Shown here: positions 1-10,100 of the stretch, piece by piece | Numbering within the stretch: the stretch's first letter is position 1 | Layout of the letters: each line of letters opens with the position of its first letter | Assembly (NCBI GenBank): GCA_008638375.1 | Contig: CM018038.1 | Location: 18,235,485-18,299,484, forward strand | Source of the DNA: Nyssa sinensis | Taxonomy: Eukaryota; Streptophyta; Magnoliopsida; Cornales; Nyssaceae | DNA length: 64,000 bases | Reading direction: 5' to 3' | Made by a program: the position numbers and the translations under genes | The notes under the pieces: generated by a model | What the model was told of the DNA's origin: nothing | The model's input: only the letters and a program-made list of their open reading frames with translations | Databases searched by the model: none

Positions 1-391
1 CGTCAAGGACGAAGGCTGATGTTCCCCAGCCTGGGGTTGCTGATGGCTAGGGATCTCTACCAACGCGAGCAACACCCTGGGGATGCCCGGGCTGGTTATT
101 TGGAGCCTGCTCATGGGGCTCTTCATTCTCAGTGGTAATAGGGGGTTGTGCTCCCGCGGCAATGTTAATTGGCGGATTAGAAGGGTTCGTCCCTTAATTC
201 TGTGTGAGTGTTGCCAGTGTTCTAGTTATGGCAAGCAACTGTTCCTGCACCAATTCGTTCTGTCGTTTGATTGATTCGATCTCTTGTCGCATAGGATCAA
301 CCGTTGGCCCCCTTGCTCGTGGAACAAGCGGCTGACATTGAAAGCTTTGAGAATTCTGAGCGTTCTGTTGCGATCAGAGATTTGGGGCTAT
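1..391 (-). pseudogene. Tat-lineage retrotransposon gag, N-terminal part (copy C)
   Basis: Read on the minus strand, this matches the proline-rich N-terminal gag region of the Tat element at 28909-29300, codon by codon over long stretches (for example the segment ending in QEQLLAITRTLATLTQN). It would encode the start of the Gag structural protein. The start codon at 389-391 reads ATA where copy A has ATG. In-frame stops replace CGA, CAA and CAG codons present in the other copies. The rest of gag lies beyond the left edge. The copy is non-functional. Identity comes from comparison inside the window and is secure; the finer clade is not. Confidence 0.8.
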
Positions 392-451
392 GGTTTTTCC
401 GATGAGGAAAAAGATAGGTTTGTAAATAGAGCACTTGGAGATTAGTCGTTC

Positions 452-469
452 CCACAGACGGCGCCAAAC
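452..469 (-). other. Primer-binding site of Tat copy C
   Basis: On the minus strand the LTR end is followed directly by GTTTGGCGCCGTCTGTGGG. The equivalent sites in copies B and A lie at 22229 and 28829. The first eight bases, TGGCGCCG, fit the tRNA-Asp-type site used by many plant Ty3/gypsy elements, but the following bases do not, so the primer tRNA is left unassigned. Confidence 0.7.
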
Positions 470-1100
470 TGATTCTGCACTTTTCGACTCGCAATAAATC
501 TGGGCTCCGCGACCTGTAGAACACTCAAAAAAGGGATCAGAGGACCACCGGATTGGCTCTGGCGGTAGCCGCTCCGATGCTTAAGTAAGTAAACGGAATT
601 GAAAAGACTGTATTGAAAGCCAAAGAATGAGCATAAAAATAAAGCGTACCTTTAGGGTTTAATTTATAGACCATCGCCTTCCTAAGTTGATTAGGATTCG
701 GAGCCATGAATATAGGGATTTGATCATCGGAGATTGCAGTTACCTTGTGGAGTATTGTGTCGTAGATAGAAATGATCATAAATAGTAGTTTTCTTGTTGA
801 AGACTGTTTTTGTGTTTGAATACTGTTTCCTTATTCCCTGCTCGGCAGTTGTTTAAGGAAACCATAAGGTCGGAATCATCCGAAACACTGAGTGAATATT
901 CCAGAGACAAAGGTCTGGAGGATATGTGCAAGGGAATGCCTCAAAGGCTCCGCCTGCCCTGTATGATCGAGTTTATCGGCTCTGTAAGATATGTTTATGA
1001 GAATGCTCTAAAGGCTGTGACGGCTATGTATGACCGAGTTTATCGGTTCTGTAAGTACACGTGTCTTAAGATGATTGGTGTGTCTGTTTGTGGTATATCA
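470..1100 (-). repeat. 5' LTR of Tat copy C
   Basis: A 631-bp LTR on the minus strand. Its 5' end (TGATATACCA) lies at 1100 and its 3' end (CAGAATCA) at 470, next to the primer site. The same terminal bases bound the LTRs at 28211-28828 and 38848-39416. A TATA box, TATAAATTAA, sits at 659-668 on the minus strand. The bases beyond the 5' end are GTAAG (1101-1105), the expected target duplication, whose partner is outside the window. It lacks the 64-bp internal duplication seen in the copy A LTR. Confidence 0.85.
659..668 (-). promoter_or_regulatory. TATA box in Tat LTR (copy C)
   Basis: TATAAATTAA on the minus strand, at the same place relative to the LTR 3' end as TATAAATT at 22027, TATAAATTA at 28631 and TATAAATTGG at 39228. 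It presumably places the transcription start of the retroelement RNA at the U3/R border. Confidence 0.6.
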
Positions 1101-1849
1101 GTAAGTTGTATCTTTTCGTCTTTAATAAAATTCATTTTTATATTGTTGATAAAAAAAAAATTTCACATTCAGGCTTTATAGTTGATCATAGTAGAGGTGA
1201 ACTCAAGGACTTTTCTTTTTTATGCCTAAAACAATTAACTTTGACAAATAACTAGGATCGAGTTTGACCTTTACTACACCATGCATGGATTCATGCACCG
1301 TGACTTCCACTCACCCAATGTCCCTGGTGACTTGAAAATTAATTGTATTCTTTCCAAAGTAAATTATATAACTCATAGAGATTTCTGAATGGTAGTGTTT
1401 CTTTCTAAAGATACATCATAAAAATGACAGTAGAAAATTAACACTAAGGTACCTAATTACTTTTGGAACCAAAGGATCACATTAATCCTTTGAAAATAAC
1501 ATAACTGTTATCCATACCAAATCTTTAAAAAGAGGCCCAGTCTTCTACGGCTTTCCTTTTTCTTACTTTGGAAATAATAAAATGTCTGCAAATTTTTATT
1601 TTATTTTTAGTATAATACGTTGTGTCATTTTGGAATACAATTTCAACAATTTGTGGTCAGTTTGGACATGGGTCTACAGTTTTGAAATTTTGCATTTTGA
1701 GATATTGACAATAGAGAAGCCCACCTCAAAGTATGAATTAATTACTGGTTTGGGATGAGTATATTTTCTTCAAGAAATGTAACTGCAAGGCTTTAAATTA
1801 ATGACTGTTTGGACCATAGCATCTGATGTCATTTTCTGTCTTCGATAAT
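1101..1849. other. AT-rich flanking DNA, no gene seen
   Basis: About 750 bp between the Tat copy C LTR and a short LTR. I see no coding frame with splice signals, no terminal inverted repeats and no tandem array. It is probably old intergenic or decayed element sequence. Confidence 0.5.
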
Positions 1850-2228
1850 TGATGCTCAAAATTATTTCTTCGAGGTATCTGCAAAGAAGAGATTAGAAGA
1901 TCACCAGTAGAGGTCCGGCGAAGAATCCTCCAACGGTCAAGTTAGTAGCTTGAATAAGGAACTACTAAGAATAAGTGTAAAGTTTGGAAAATATCGTACC
2001 TCTTATGGTTAAGGTCCCTGCTCCTTTTATAGATGATGAATATCTTGTTGTTGAGATTTTTCTAAAAACATAGGGATTTGATTCGATTCTTTGACCTGGT
2101 AAATTATCATATATTTCTAAATAACCAATTCTCTGCTTGTATATCTCAACATTGAGTCATGAGGTCTGAACAGTATCCTGTCGTACTTCACAGGTGTCAC
2201 TCTCACCTTGTGAATTGAGTTTTGGCAC
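1850..2228 (-). repeat. Probable short solo LTR (about 379 bp)
   Basis: Minus-strand sequence ending in GAGCATCA at 1850, with a TATA box (TATAAAAGG, 2023-2031) and downstream of it a stretch at about 1880-1935 resembling the U5 of the Tat LTRs (a purine-rich GGAGG..CTTCGCCGG block followed by TCTACTGGTGATC). It is flanked by ATAAT at 1845-1849 and 2229-2233, a 5-bp duplication. The 5' terminus reads GTGCC rather than TGCC if the duplication is taken literally, so the right end may be one base off. There is no primer site beside it, so it looks like a solo LTR. Confidence 0.5.
2023..2031 (-). promoter_or_regulatory. TATA box of the short LTR
   Basis: TATAAAAGG on the minus strand, inside the 379-bp LTR, where a U3/R promoter would be expected. 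Confidence 0.5.
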
Positions 2229-2233
2229 ATAAT

Positions 2234-2717
2234 GGCTGCAACAGTTGTAACACAGAAAATTAGTATTTTCTATTTAAACAAGGCAAATGTGAAGGGTTTC
2301 TAGCTTCCTTGATAAGAGTTATTTTGTTTTGTGATGCTCATTGGCTAGAGATTCTTTGAGAGAAAACACAGTTGCAAGAGGGTAATATATTTGTTAGAGA
2401 AAGTCGCTCATATTCCTGTAATATGTGAAACTAATATATATAATATATTAAAACTTTTAATGTATCATATTATGATTAGGATTTTAACTATGACTGGTAT
2501 ATATACATAGTAGCCATTTTTTTTGAATAATGAAAAATATAATCATTTTCGTAAACATAAGTACATTATCAAACCACGTAAATTCTATATATTGTTTCTT
2601 TTTCTCTCTTTCTTTAACGTTTTTACCATACTCAATTTGCTCATGGAATGTTACTTGAATTAGAACTGTGAATCAGGCCAAACCTTGACAATCTTAATTA
2701 ATATATTGAGTACCAAT
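2234..2717. other. AT-rich DNA between elements, no gene seen
   Basis: About 480 bp with no coding or repeat signal that I can support. Confidence 0.45.
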
Positions 2718-2725
2718 TCCTATAG

Positions 2726-3455
2726 TAGGGATCAAAAAAGGCCCACGGGCCGGGCCGGGTTTTGTGCGCTCCTGTCAAATTAGCGGATTGGGCCAGGTTG
2801 GGCCAACTTTAGAGAATAAGGTCCTAGTCAGGCCTTAGGCCCTAATTCTTAATACGGGCTTGTGGGCCCAAATTTTTTTTTTTTTTTTTTGTAAAATTGT
2901 AATTGAGTCATAGATAATTATATCAATAAATAATTAATAAATAAAATGTTAATATGTAATAGATTAAAAAATTATAAAAGTTAGAATTGATGAATGGATT
3001 TTTTTGTTGTGCAATTGACAAATGATTTAATAGTTTGAATGGAAAGCATGAAAACAAGTATTTGATATATAAAATGAGTTAATATTCTTTAATATTTACA
3101 TGTATGGTAACGGTGTAAAGTTTGAATTAAGATGTAAATAATAAAAATGTGAAGTGAAAGATAAGAAAATTAAATAGATATTGATTTTTCATTGGAAGTA
3201 AATCAAATAATAATAAATAATGAAAATCATTTGAATTGGAAACTAGTGAATAATTATTTTATGTTTTAAAGGATGGAGTTTATGGTTTTAAGTGTTCGGG
3301 TTTGTGCGGGTTGGGCCTCAACCCAAAAACTCAAGTCCGAGCCTGAAATAAAGGTACCCCGGACTAGGATTGGGGCCGGGCTGAACTAGACCTACAAAAA
3401 ATAATCAAACCAGACGGACCAGGCCGTGGGCCTTCGGGCCATTTTTACACCCCCA
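2726..3455. mobile_element. Non-autonomous hAT-like DNA transposon
   Basis: A 730-bp element with imperfect terminal inverted repeats: the left end begins TAGGGATCAAAAAAGGCCCA and the right end, reverse-complemented, begins TGGGGGTGTAAAAATGGCCC. Both ends are followed by clusters of GGGCC/GGCCC motifs (about 2740-2870 and 3300-3440), as in plant hAT subterminal regions. The flanks are TCCTATAG (2718-2725) and TCCGATAG (3456-3463), an 8-bp target duplication with one mismatch; 8 bp is the hAT length. The AT-rich interior has no transposase reading frame, so mobility would need an enzyme supplied from elsewhere. The single mismatch suggests a fairly old insertion. Confidence 0.75.
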
Positions 3456-3463
3456 TCCGATAG

Positions 3464-3961
3464 TTAACTCGTGATTCTCTTCCTCAAATGGTGCCTTCCA
3501 GTGCCCTAAAAATATTCTTTAAAACTGTGAACTAAATTTAATTATCACCAAAACAAACTATCAATATAAATTTGTAAATAAAAAAAGACACACACACATG
3601 TGTGTGTATATATATATAGTCATCTATCCGTGTTCATTTTTGTATATCGCTGAGATTTGATAATAAAATCCACCAAGAATGCTAATTGGATCTATAGACC
3701 ATAGAATTGATGATAAATGAATGATGAACATTGCCAAATTGGTCAAGTTAAAACAAAAGGATGGATCAAGTGCTTTTATTGGTGCCAAAATGGGGAAGCG
3801 TGAAATATTATTCAGCAGCACCAAAGTTATGTTCTTAATTAAATAGCCAAATGCAATTGGAAATGAAATAAAATAAAATTAAGAAAAATTAAAGGATAGT
3901 CAAGTTTTAAGAACATCAACTCAAAGGAAGGGAACTCATACTTGAGATTTCAGAAACAACA
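3464..3961. other. AT-rich DNA with a CA/TG/TA microsatellite
   Basis: Contains a short palindromic microsatellite at about 3588-3618 (CACACA, then TGTGTG, then TATATA). I see no gene. A 66-codon minus-strand frame here lacks recognisable features. Confidence 0.45.
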
Positions 3962-4101
3962 GTAAAGCTGTAACTAATTGCTGACTATAATTTTTTTTCT
4001 TGCTTTTTTTTTTTTTTTTTGAGTAGGTAAAGATGAGAAAACAACTTCACCTACCCAAAAAAAGAAAAGAAAAGATAATCAGCAATTAGTTACAGCTTTA
4101 C
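3962..4101. repeat. Foldback hairpin with a perfect 23-bp outer stem
   Basis: The arms at 3962-3984 and 4079-4101 are perfect reverse complements (GTAAAGC... / ...GCTTTAC). Inside lie pyrimidine-rich and purine-rich tracts that can also pair (about 3990-4020 with 4056-4078), then an inner stem, GTAGGTAAAG against CTTCACCTAC, with a 12-base loop. The whole 140 bp could fold as one long, slightly imperfect hairpin. It may be a MITE or foldback element, or a decayed hairpin-RNA locus. I see no clear target duplication. Confidence 0.6.
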
Positions 4102-4657
4102 ATGTGATGTACTACTGAAAGAACCCATGTAAAGATCATACACAGCTCAGGGTCTAACTAAATAATAATTAGTTTAATCAATTATTAATTAACCGACTAC
4201 AAGCTTCTAGGATTATTTTTTTTTATCAAGAAAAAGAAATATTATTGATGTAATCAAGATGTACAAGGAATACAGAGTCTTGGAATTAAGATTCACTGAA
4301 TTTGTACCAATCTCATTGAGTTCAAGTAACATTTCTGATTAATATTCACTGAATTTGTGAGGAAATTCATTTTGTATCTTCTCAATCCATCCCAAAAGTT
4401 GCTGATCAAACCAAAAAAAAAAAGAAATTCTACTCCAAAAGCTTTGAGTTTGTAATTGTCAGGCTAATTGAGTCTCAAGCTTAGCCTTTCCATAGCACCG
4501 AAGACTTCAAACCAACTTCACATGAATCATATTATGATTCTGAAAATGAAGCCTCGACGTTTAAATTTAAGACTTCCGAATGGCTTTGTAATATCCGAAA
4601 GAAAAAAAAAATTGTAATCATAATAATAATAATAATAATTTGAATGTCATTTTTTTC
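4102..4657. other. AT-rich intergenic DNA, no gene seen
   Basis: Contains a short (AAT)n run at about 4621-4640. Nothing else supportable. Confidence 0.4.
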
Positions 4658-4770
4658 GGGTTAGTTCATACGGGATGTTGTCTCAATTTTAATCGTCCCT
4701 CGCTAGTAGACGGTAAGATTGATCTGCCGAATTAGTCGGTCCGATTTTTGGATCAGATACCAAATTGTGA

Positions 4771-4799
<29 letters not shown>
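4658..4799 (+). mobile_element. Au-like SINE, 3' half
   Basis: The stretch carries the order TCCCTCGCTAGTAGACGGTA, then GATTAGTCGGTCC-like sequence, then GGATCAGATACCAAATTGTG, ending in an (AAT)n tail at 4770-4799. This arrangement resembles the 3' part of plant Au-type SINEs as I recall them. A tRNA-like head with A and B boxes is not evident, so the copy looks 5'-truncated. The identification rests on memory of the family pattern and is moderate. Confidence 0.4.
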
Positions 4800-4801
<2 letters not shown>

Positions 4802-5520
4802 TACTTTAATTAATAATATTAAATAAAAAGGATTATTTGTAATAATTATAATAACTATAGGGACTTAGTAATAAAAAGATAATATGAAACCATAATCCTA
4901 TTTAATTACAATATAAAAAAAAATTACGGTTAATCCTTTTGTAAGTCTCATAAACCAAAACAAAAGATAGAAACTGAGAAGTTGCTAGGGCAAAAGGAAG
5001 AAGAAAAATAAGAAGATAATATTCATCTACAGTGTATTCTTGTCAAAATACACTCGTACAGACACATATATAGAGATTGCTCATTTAATTTTGATCTATT
5101 TAGTTTGCTCATTTAAAAACAACAATTCCTATTTAATTAATTAGGATGAATTAATTAAAGAATTATTTTGAAACATTCAATATACTTATAAGATAGATAG
5201 CAATTTCTATCAATTAACCTTTAGCCGCATCAGAATTGTATTTAGATCATTAAGTGTTTGTTTACAATTAATTCAAAAGTAATCTTCTAAGTGATTCTTA
5301 CAAGATTTATTCACACGAGTAAGAGGTTTGAGATCAATTTATAACTGAAACATGAAATCATTTTATTCGGCATTAATAAGATTAAGGTAAACATGCATAC
5401 TCTCTCGTACTGAGTCTTAACCTTTTTCAGGTACAACACACACTAAAATTAAAAAAGGTATAACATTCTCCAGCCATCAAGCACATTGATCAAATACAAA
5501 CATGTATAACCCAGCATCAT

Positions 5521-5522
<2 letters not shown>
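4800..5522. other. AT-rich intergenic DNA, no gene seen
   Basis: About 720 bp of AT-rich sequence downstream (minus-strand sense) of the small gene. No coding frame or repeat structure that I can support. Confidence 0.4.

Positions 5523-5586
<64 letters not shown>
5523..5586. repeat. (TA)n(GT)n compound microsatellite
   Basis: An uninterrupted TA run turns directly into a GT run, 35-98 bp beyond the stop codon of the minus-strand gene, so it may lie in its 3' UTR. Confidence 0.9.
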
Positions 5587-5620
5587 AAATAGTTGAAACC
5601 ATCTTTAACCACATACTTCT

Positions 5621-5886
5621 TCAGTGATGAGGTGGAAGATATCCTCCCCCTCCAGAGCCATAGGTAGGGACAGGTTGATAGTCTTCTTCAGTAGAAACAT
5701 CTAAAGCCCCTCGTCCTGCAACACGAACAATCGCTTTCATGCACGCTCTCCATTTTCCATGCTTAGGGCTTATATCATCTAGTAATTGCACAACCCCATC
5801 CCCACCCCCAAAATATATATATATATATATAAGAATAAAGGGCATGAAAATGATATAACTTGAGATTAAAATCCACAATAGTATCT

Positions 5887-5919
<33 letters not shown>

Positions 5920-6118
5920 AGGTGATGAATTATAAATACGTACAGACACTATAAAGTTAATACTACACACATGTAGTTCTCTACTAACCAAGTTTGATTT
6001 CTGGTGTAGTGTCATGAAGTACTGCAGAAGCCACACTAGTGAACACAAGTAACATGACTGCTACAGAAATGGCTGCCACAATTATATGGGAAGCTTTCGA
6101 GAATCCATTTTTGGTCAT
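5621..6118 (-). CDS. Small secreted protein, two exons (95 aa), family not recognised
   Basis: Exon 1 is 6118-5989 and exon 2 is 5778-5621; the 210-bp intron starts GTTAGT and ends TTACTAG, and joining keeps one frame across a phase-1 junction. The product starts at ATG (6116-6118), where a short basic stretch precedes a hydrophobic segment (residues about 11-32) ending SVASA, a typical signal-peptide cleavage site. The predicted mature part is about 63 residues with a single Cys, a basic middle (KHGKWRACMKAIVRVAGRG) and a C-terminal tail with an EEDY motif and a Gly/Pro/Tyr/His-rich end (YGSGGGGYLPPHH). DY beside acidic residues is the kind of site plant tyrosylprotein sulfotransferase uses, so a PSY-like signalling peptide is possible but unproven. 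A TATA-like box lies about 95 bp upstream. No stops or frameshifts are present, unlike every retroelement frame in this window. It is the only plausible host gene here. Confidence 0.7.
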
Positions 6119-6211
6119 TCTAAATTTAGGCAATGAAGATAGGTAGCTATAGCTCAAGAAAGTTTGATATGAGCAAGGATTAGCATGTGAAGGGTTTTGA
6201 ATGATGTCAAG

Positions 6212-6220
6212 TACTTATAG
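6212..6220 (-). promoter_or_regulatory. TATA-like box of the small secreted-protein gene
   Basis: CTATAAGTA on the minus strand, about 95 bp upstream of the ATG at 6118, leaving room for a 5' UTR of about 60 bases. Confidence 0.45.
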
Positions 6221-6627
6221 GCAAAAATGAAAGCTTGGAACCATAACTCGGTTGGAAATGATACACCTACCTTGGTTTGAATTTTCGTGGGATTCGAAAA
6301 ATATAACTTTGAATGTCACTATCATTAGTGCATCATGATCAACTTAACATGTTAAAAATTGAATCGCTTCTTAGTACACATTTAAAGGTTTTCTAAATTT
6401 TACATTATTGTTTGTTTGGAAGTAGTTGACTTTTAAAACAATATTGCTTAATTAATTTAGAACAGATGGAGTACATTGACTAGGAACATGATGTTGTGAG
6501 GATGTATTCCCAGTCATTTTTTGAATGGGTAATTCTTTGTTTAGAACTTATCGAAATTCATTTTTTTTAAATTTAAATTGAGTTACTGTTTGAAGACTTA
6601 GAAGCTTCTTGCGAGTATAGCTAATGT
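6221..6627. other. Upstream region of the small gene, no other gene seen
   Basis: About 400 bp between the TATA-like box and the truncated Tat LTR. It may hold promoter sequence for the minus-strand gene. I recognise no further elements. Confidence 0.4.
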
Positions 6628-6774
6628 ACCGAGCATTTGCACAAGTGAATCCTGAACTGATTTCCGCCTCAAGTGCCCTACCGAGCTGAAGATAAGGAAA
6701 CAATGTGCGACAAGGAAACTGCCATTCTTGGATAGCTTCCACTTCCTATGAAGCGCAGTATTCTACATGGTAAC
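6628..6774 (+). repeat. Tat copy B 5' LTR, left piece
   Basis: Matches positions from about 39004 in the LTR at 38848-39416 nearly base for base (TACCGAGCATTTGCAC...). The first ~155 bases of the LTR are missing at the left. The LTR breaks off at GTAAC (6770-6774), where the Tekay element is inserted, and resumes at 21947 after the duplicated GTAAC. Confidence 0.85.
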
Positions 6775-7104
6775 TATAATATCCCGACCCGGGATACGGC
6801 ATGTGTACCGAAGTAAGTCGGTTAAATAATGTAACTTGAATGGTAAGATATGTATATCATGGTATTTCATGGAAATATATGACTGGAAACTATAAATGAT
6901 GGAAATGAATGACCAAGGCCGGGTAACACCCGAGCACCCCCGAACATTGCATCGTAATGCGCATACGCACGTATTTCTATGCAGGCCCTTGTTTCACAGA
7001 CATGTAGTATACCAAAAATCAGTGTATGCACACGCCATTGGAAATAGACTTACATGCATAAATATGGATGGAATGTCACGTATAAAATATGTATTTATGT
7101 GTAC

Positions 7105-7158
<54 letters not shown>

Positions 7159-10100
7159 AGGACAATACATATACATGTGTATATATATATATGTATATAT
7201 GTATATATATATATATGTATATATGTAAATAAAGGTAAAAGGAAAGGGTGAAGAAGGAAATGCAAGTATATGGATCAGTGTGTGTGTGTACGTGTACAGC
7301 CATTATGAGGCTAGTGTGTGTGCTAGTGTGTGTGTGTAAGTGAGTGCTTTATGTGTGTGATGCATATAATATACATATAACACCACAAATATCTCCATGC
7401 ATTTAATGGAAAGCAACCAAATGAAAAAGCAGACTTGATGAGATCTGAAAGGAGTTTATGAGATGTGAAGTTTGGAGGCTCAAGGAGCCGTGTAGAGAGA
7501 AAAAGTGGAGAGGGAAAGGATTCGGTCGTTTGTGATATAAGTGTATACGGGCGTGAGTTGAGAGACAAAAAGGAAACTGAGACTGAGAGGAACATTGTCA
7601 AGGAACTCAGGAGCAAAAACAGAAGGGTTTAGAGGGTCACAGTGAGCAAGAACCGAAAACCCAGGTGAGTGTTTTGAGTTCTGTTTTTATGATTTAAAGC
7701 ATGATAGCTTGATCTAAAGCTAGGGTTCTCATAAGCATGAGTTTAGCTTTTAAATGCAAAAAGAATGATAGAAAACGGTTAAGAAACCAAGGAGAAAAAC
7801 TGAGTTGCAAGTTGGAGTGATAATACGGGTTTCACGAGTTTTATGCTTAAAACTTTAGTTTTAGTTTGGGAAGATGATCTTTAATGGGGCAGGAAACATC
7901 TAGGCTAAAATTTGAGTGAAAACCGTGACCTAAAAGTCATGAAAATGAAAATGAAGTTCTGACCGAAAAATCAGCCGGAGATGGTTAAACCCATATTCGG
8001 GAAGATCAAGAACATCTTGATCAAAACAGAGGATGGATTCATGATCCCCATGTGATGGGGAGTAAAACGGCATTGAAAATACTTAAGAAAAATGAACTGG
8101 AACAGTCACCGACGTCGGAAGGGACGCCGGAACCCTACTGAACCTCTACCGGATTATCGGGGAAGAAGAGGATATATGGGTGACCCAAACGGCGACGTGT
8201 TGGGGCTTAGAGTCTCGATACTGCGTCGTTTGGATACACGGTATTTTAAATGTAAAAGGGAAGGGGGCTGTTTGGATACGAGTGTAAGGAATCGAATTCA
8301 GGACTGGATATCCTAATTCGGTTTAGAGACATTGTCCACCATTTGGATTTTTAATCCACCGAAAAATGAAAGGGGACCGTAGTCCCTGAGAATCGATCCC
8401 ATGACCATTTCACTGAGCCCCGGTCTTTGCCACTTGGCCACTCGCACGCGTGTGCCGAATTAGGGCAAAGATATGTATATATATATATATATATATAATA
8501 AATAAAATCAGAAAATGAGCAAAAGGGACGCTGTCCCTGGGATTTGAACTGTGATGTATTTTGGAGGGGGGGTGGCACACGTCCAATGTGCCACCAGTAC
8601 GCACACGTCCATTTGGTGCAATAATAACGTATATATATATTATACTTAATTATATAATTTAATTAATTAGATTAATTAAATTAAATAAATGGAAAATGAC
8701 CCGTTGTCCGATTGAGACAAGTCATTAGTGCATTTTGACTTTCTCAGACCTACTGAGACCAATGGTGAGGTCTGTTTCATGATACGGGGTCCCGAAAAAT
8801 AAAATACACATAAAAGTGCAAAATGACCATTTTGCCCTTTTTAGTACAAATGTCCAAATGGAATTCCGCGAAAGCCTAAACCGACTTTCTTCGGCATTCC
8901 GGACTCAATGGTAAAGTCTAAATTAGTATTTGAAATACTTATGATAGAAAGGCATAAAATTTGATGAATAGCATTTATTCTGAAACGTAATTACTGATAT
9001 ATAGGAACTCGAAAGGCAAGGGCACACTCACGGATTTCTGATATAGAATCACGATAGAGGTAAGTGGATCACTCTCTCTTACATGTGGTGTTTCCACAAG
9101 CCAAGTTTATTCTTTTACTGCCAAACTCGTACTCTTGAATGTATTGATATCCTTGTGTTCCACAATTCGATATTTTTCTATCTTGTGGACATTTGATTGA
9201 CTGATGTATCATTGTTATCATGTTACACTATGCCTTGAAAGTACCACATGTTATTGCTATCCACAATGTGATATTGCTCTATCTTGTGGACATTGATTGA
9301 CTGCTATATCATTGTTATCATGTTGAACCATGCCTTGAAAGGCCTACTGTTGTATCCTTATTGAATGAATGATGTTCCATTTTTATAATCTATGGAATTA
9401 CTTATGATCATGACATGTTTATGAACACGGGAGTTGTACTCAGTCACAACACCCATCTGATGCTATCTGATTGACTGGGACCTACGGGTCAAGTCCGTGA
9501 ACGGAAAAATGGCAATTCATTGGAATTCACTGGGGGGTATGCCGGGCCCCAAAAGATCGAGGGTCTGCCGAGCCCTAACACAGAATAACAGCATCTCTTA
9601 TGACTGACAGAACTTGATTGTTGAATGGCACTATCCCTTATGATTCTTCAAGTCTCGAGGGACTTGCATTGATTGATTTGATTGTGATCGGTTCATTGTG
9701 GCAGTACTTCATTGTTGTTATATTATCATTGAAACTCTTTATATTGATGTTACACCCAATACTTCTGATTGTGTATTGTGATTACTGTTCATTGGCCCTC
9801 GTGGCAATTGTTTTCATTGGCTATCATAGCATCTCATTCTCATGATTGGCTATCATGTTCTCATATGGAATTGTATTCATTATTGATCATCGATACCAGT
9901 GTTGGAGATCTGCATTTACTTACTGAGCTTTGTAGCTCATTCCACCCCACTTACCCCCCATTTCAGGTAATGACGCTGCGAGACCCCAGTAGGAGTCTGA
10001 GAGCGTAGGGAGACATTTTGAAGTACTGTACCAGTCTATGTTAGTTCTTCCATGTATTCACCACCCCCGGGTGCTGGTTACGTTTAGTTCTCATTTTGTC

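Noticed and set aside
3624..3824. 66-codon minus-strand frame in flanking DNA
   Set aside because: No TATA box, splice signals or recognisable features; short enough to occur by chance in AT-rich DNA.
7054..7303. Several frames on both strands made of alternating Tyr and Ile
   Set aside because: Translations of (TA)n microsatellites in the LTR.
9618..10008. Hydrophobic short frames near the end of the Tekay LTR
   Set aside because: They lie inside the LTR and are also present in the inverted solo LTRs with stops and shifts, so they are not maintained as proteins.
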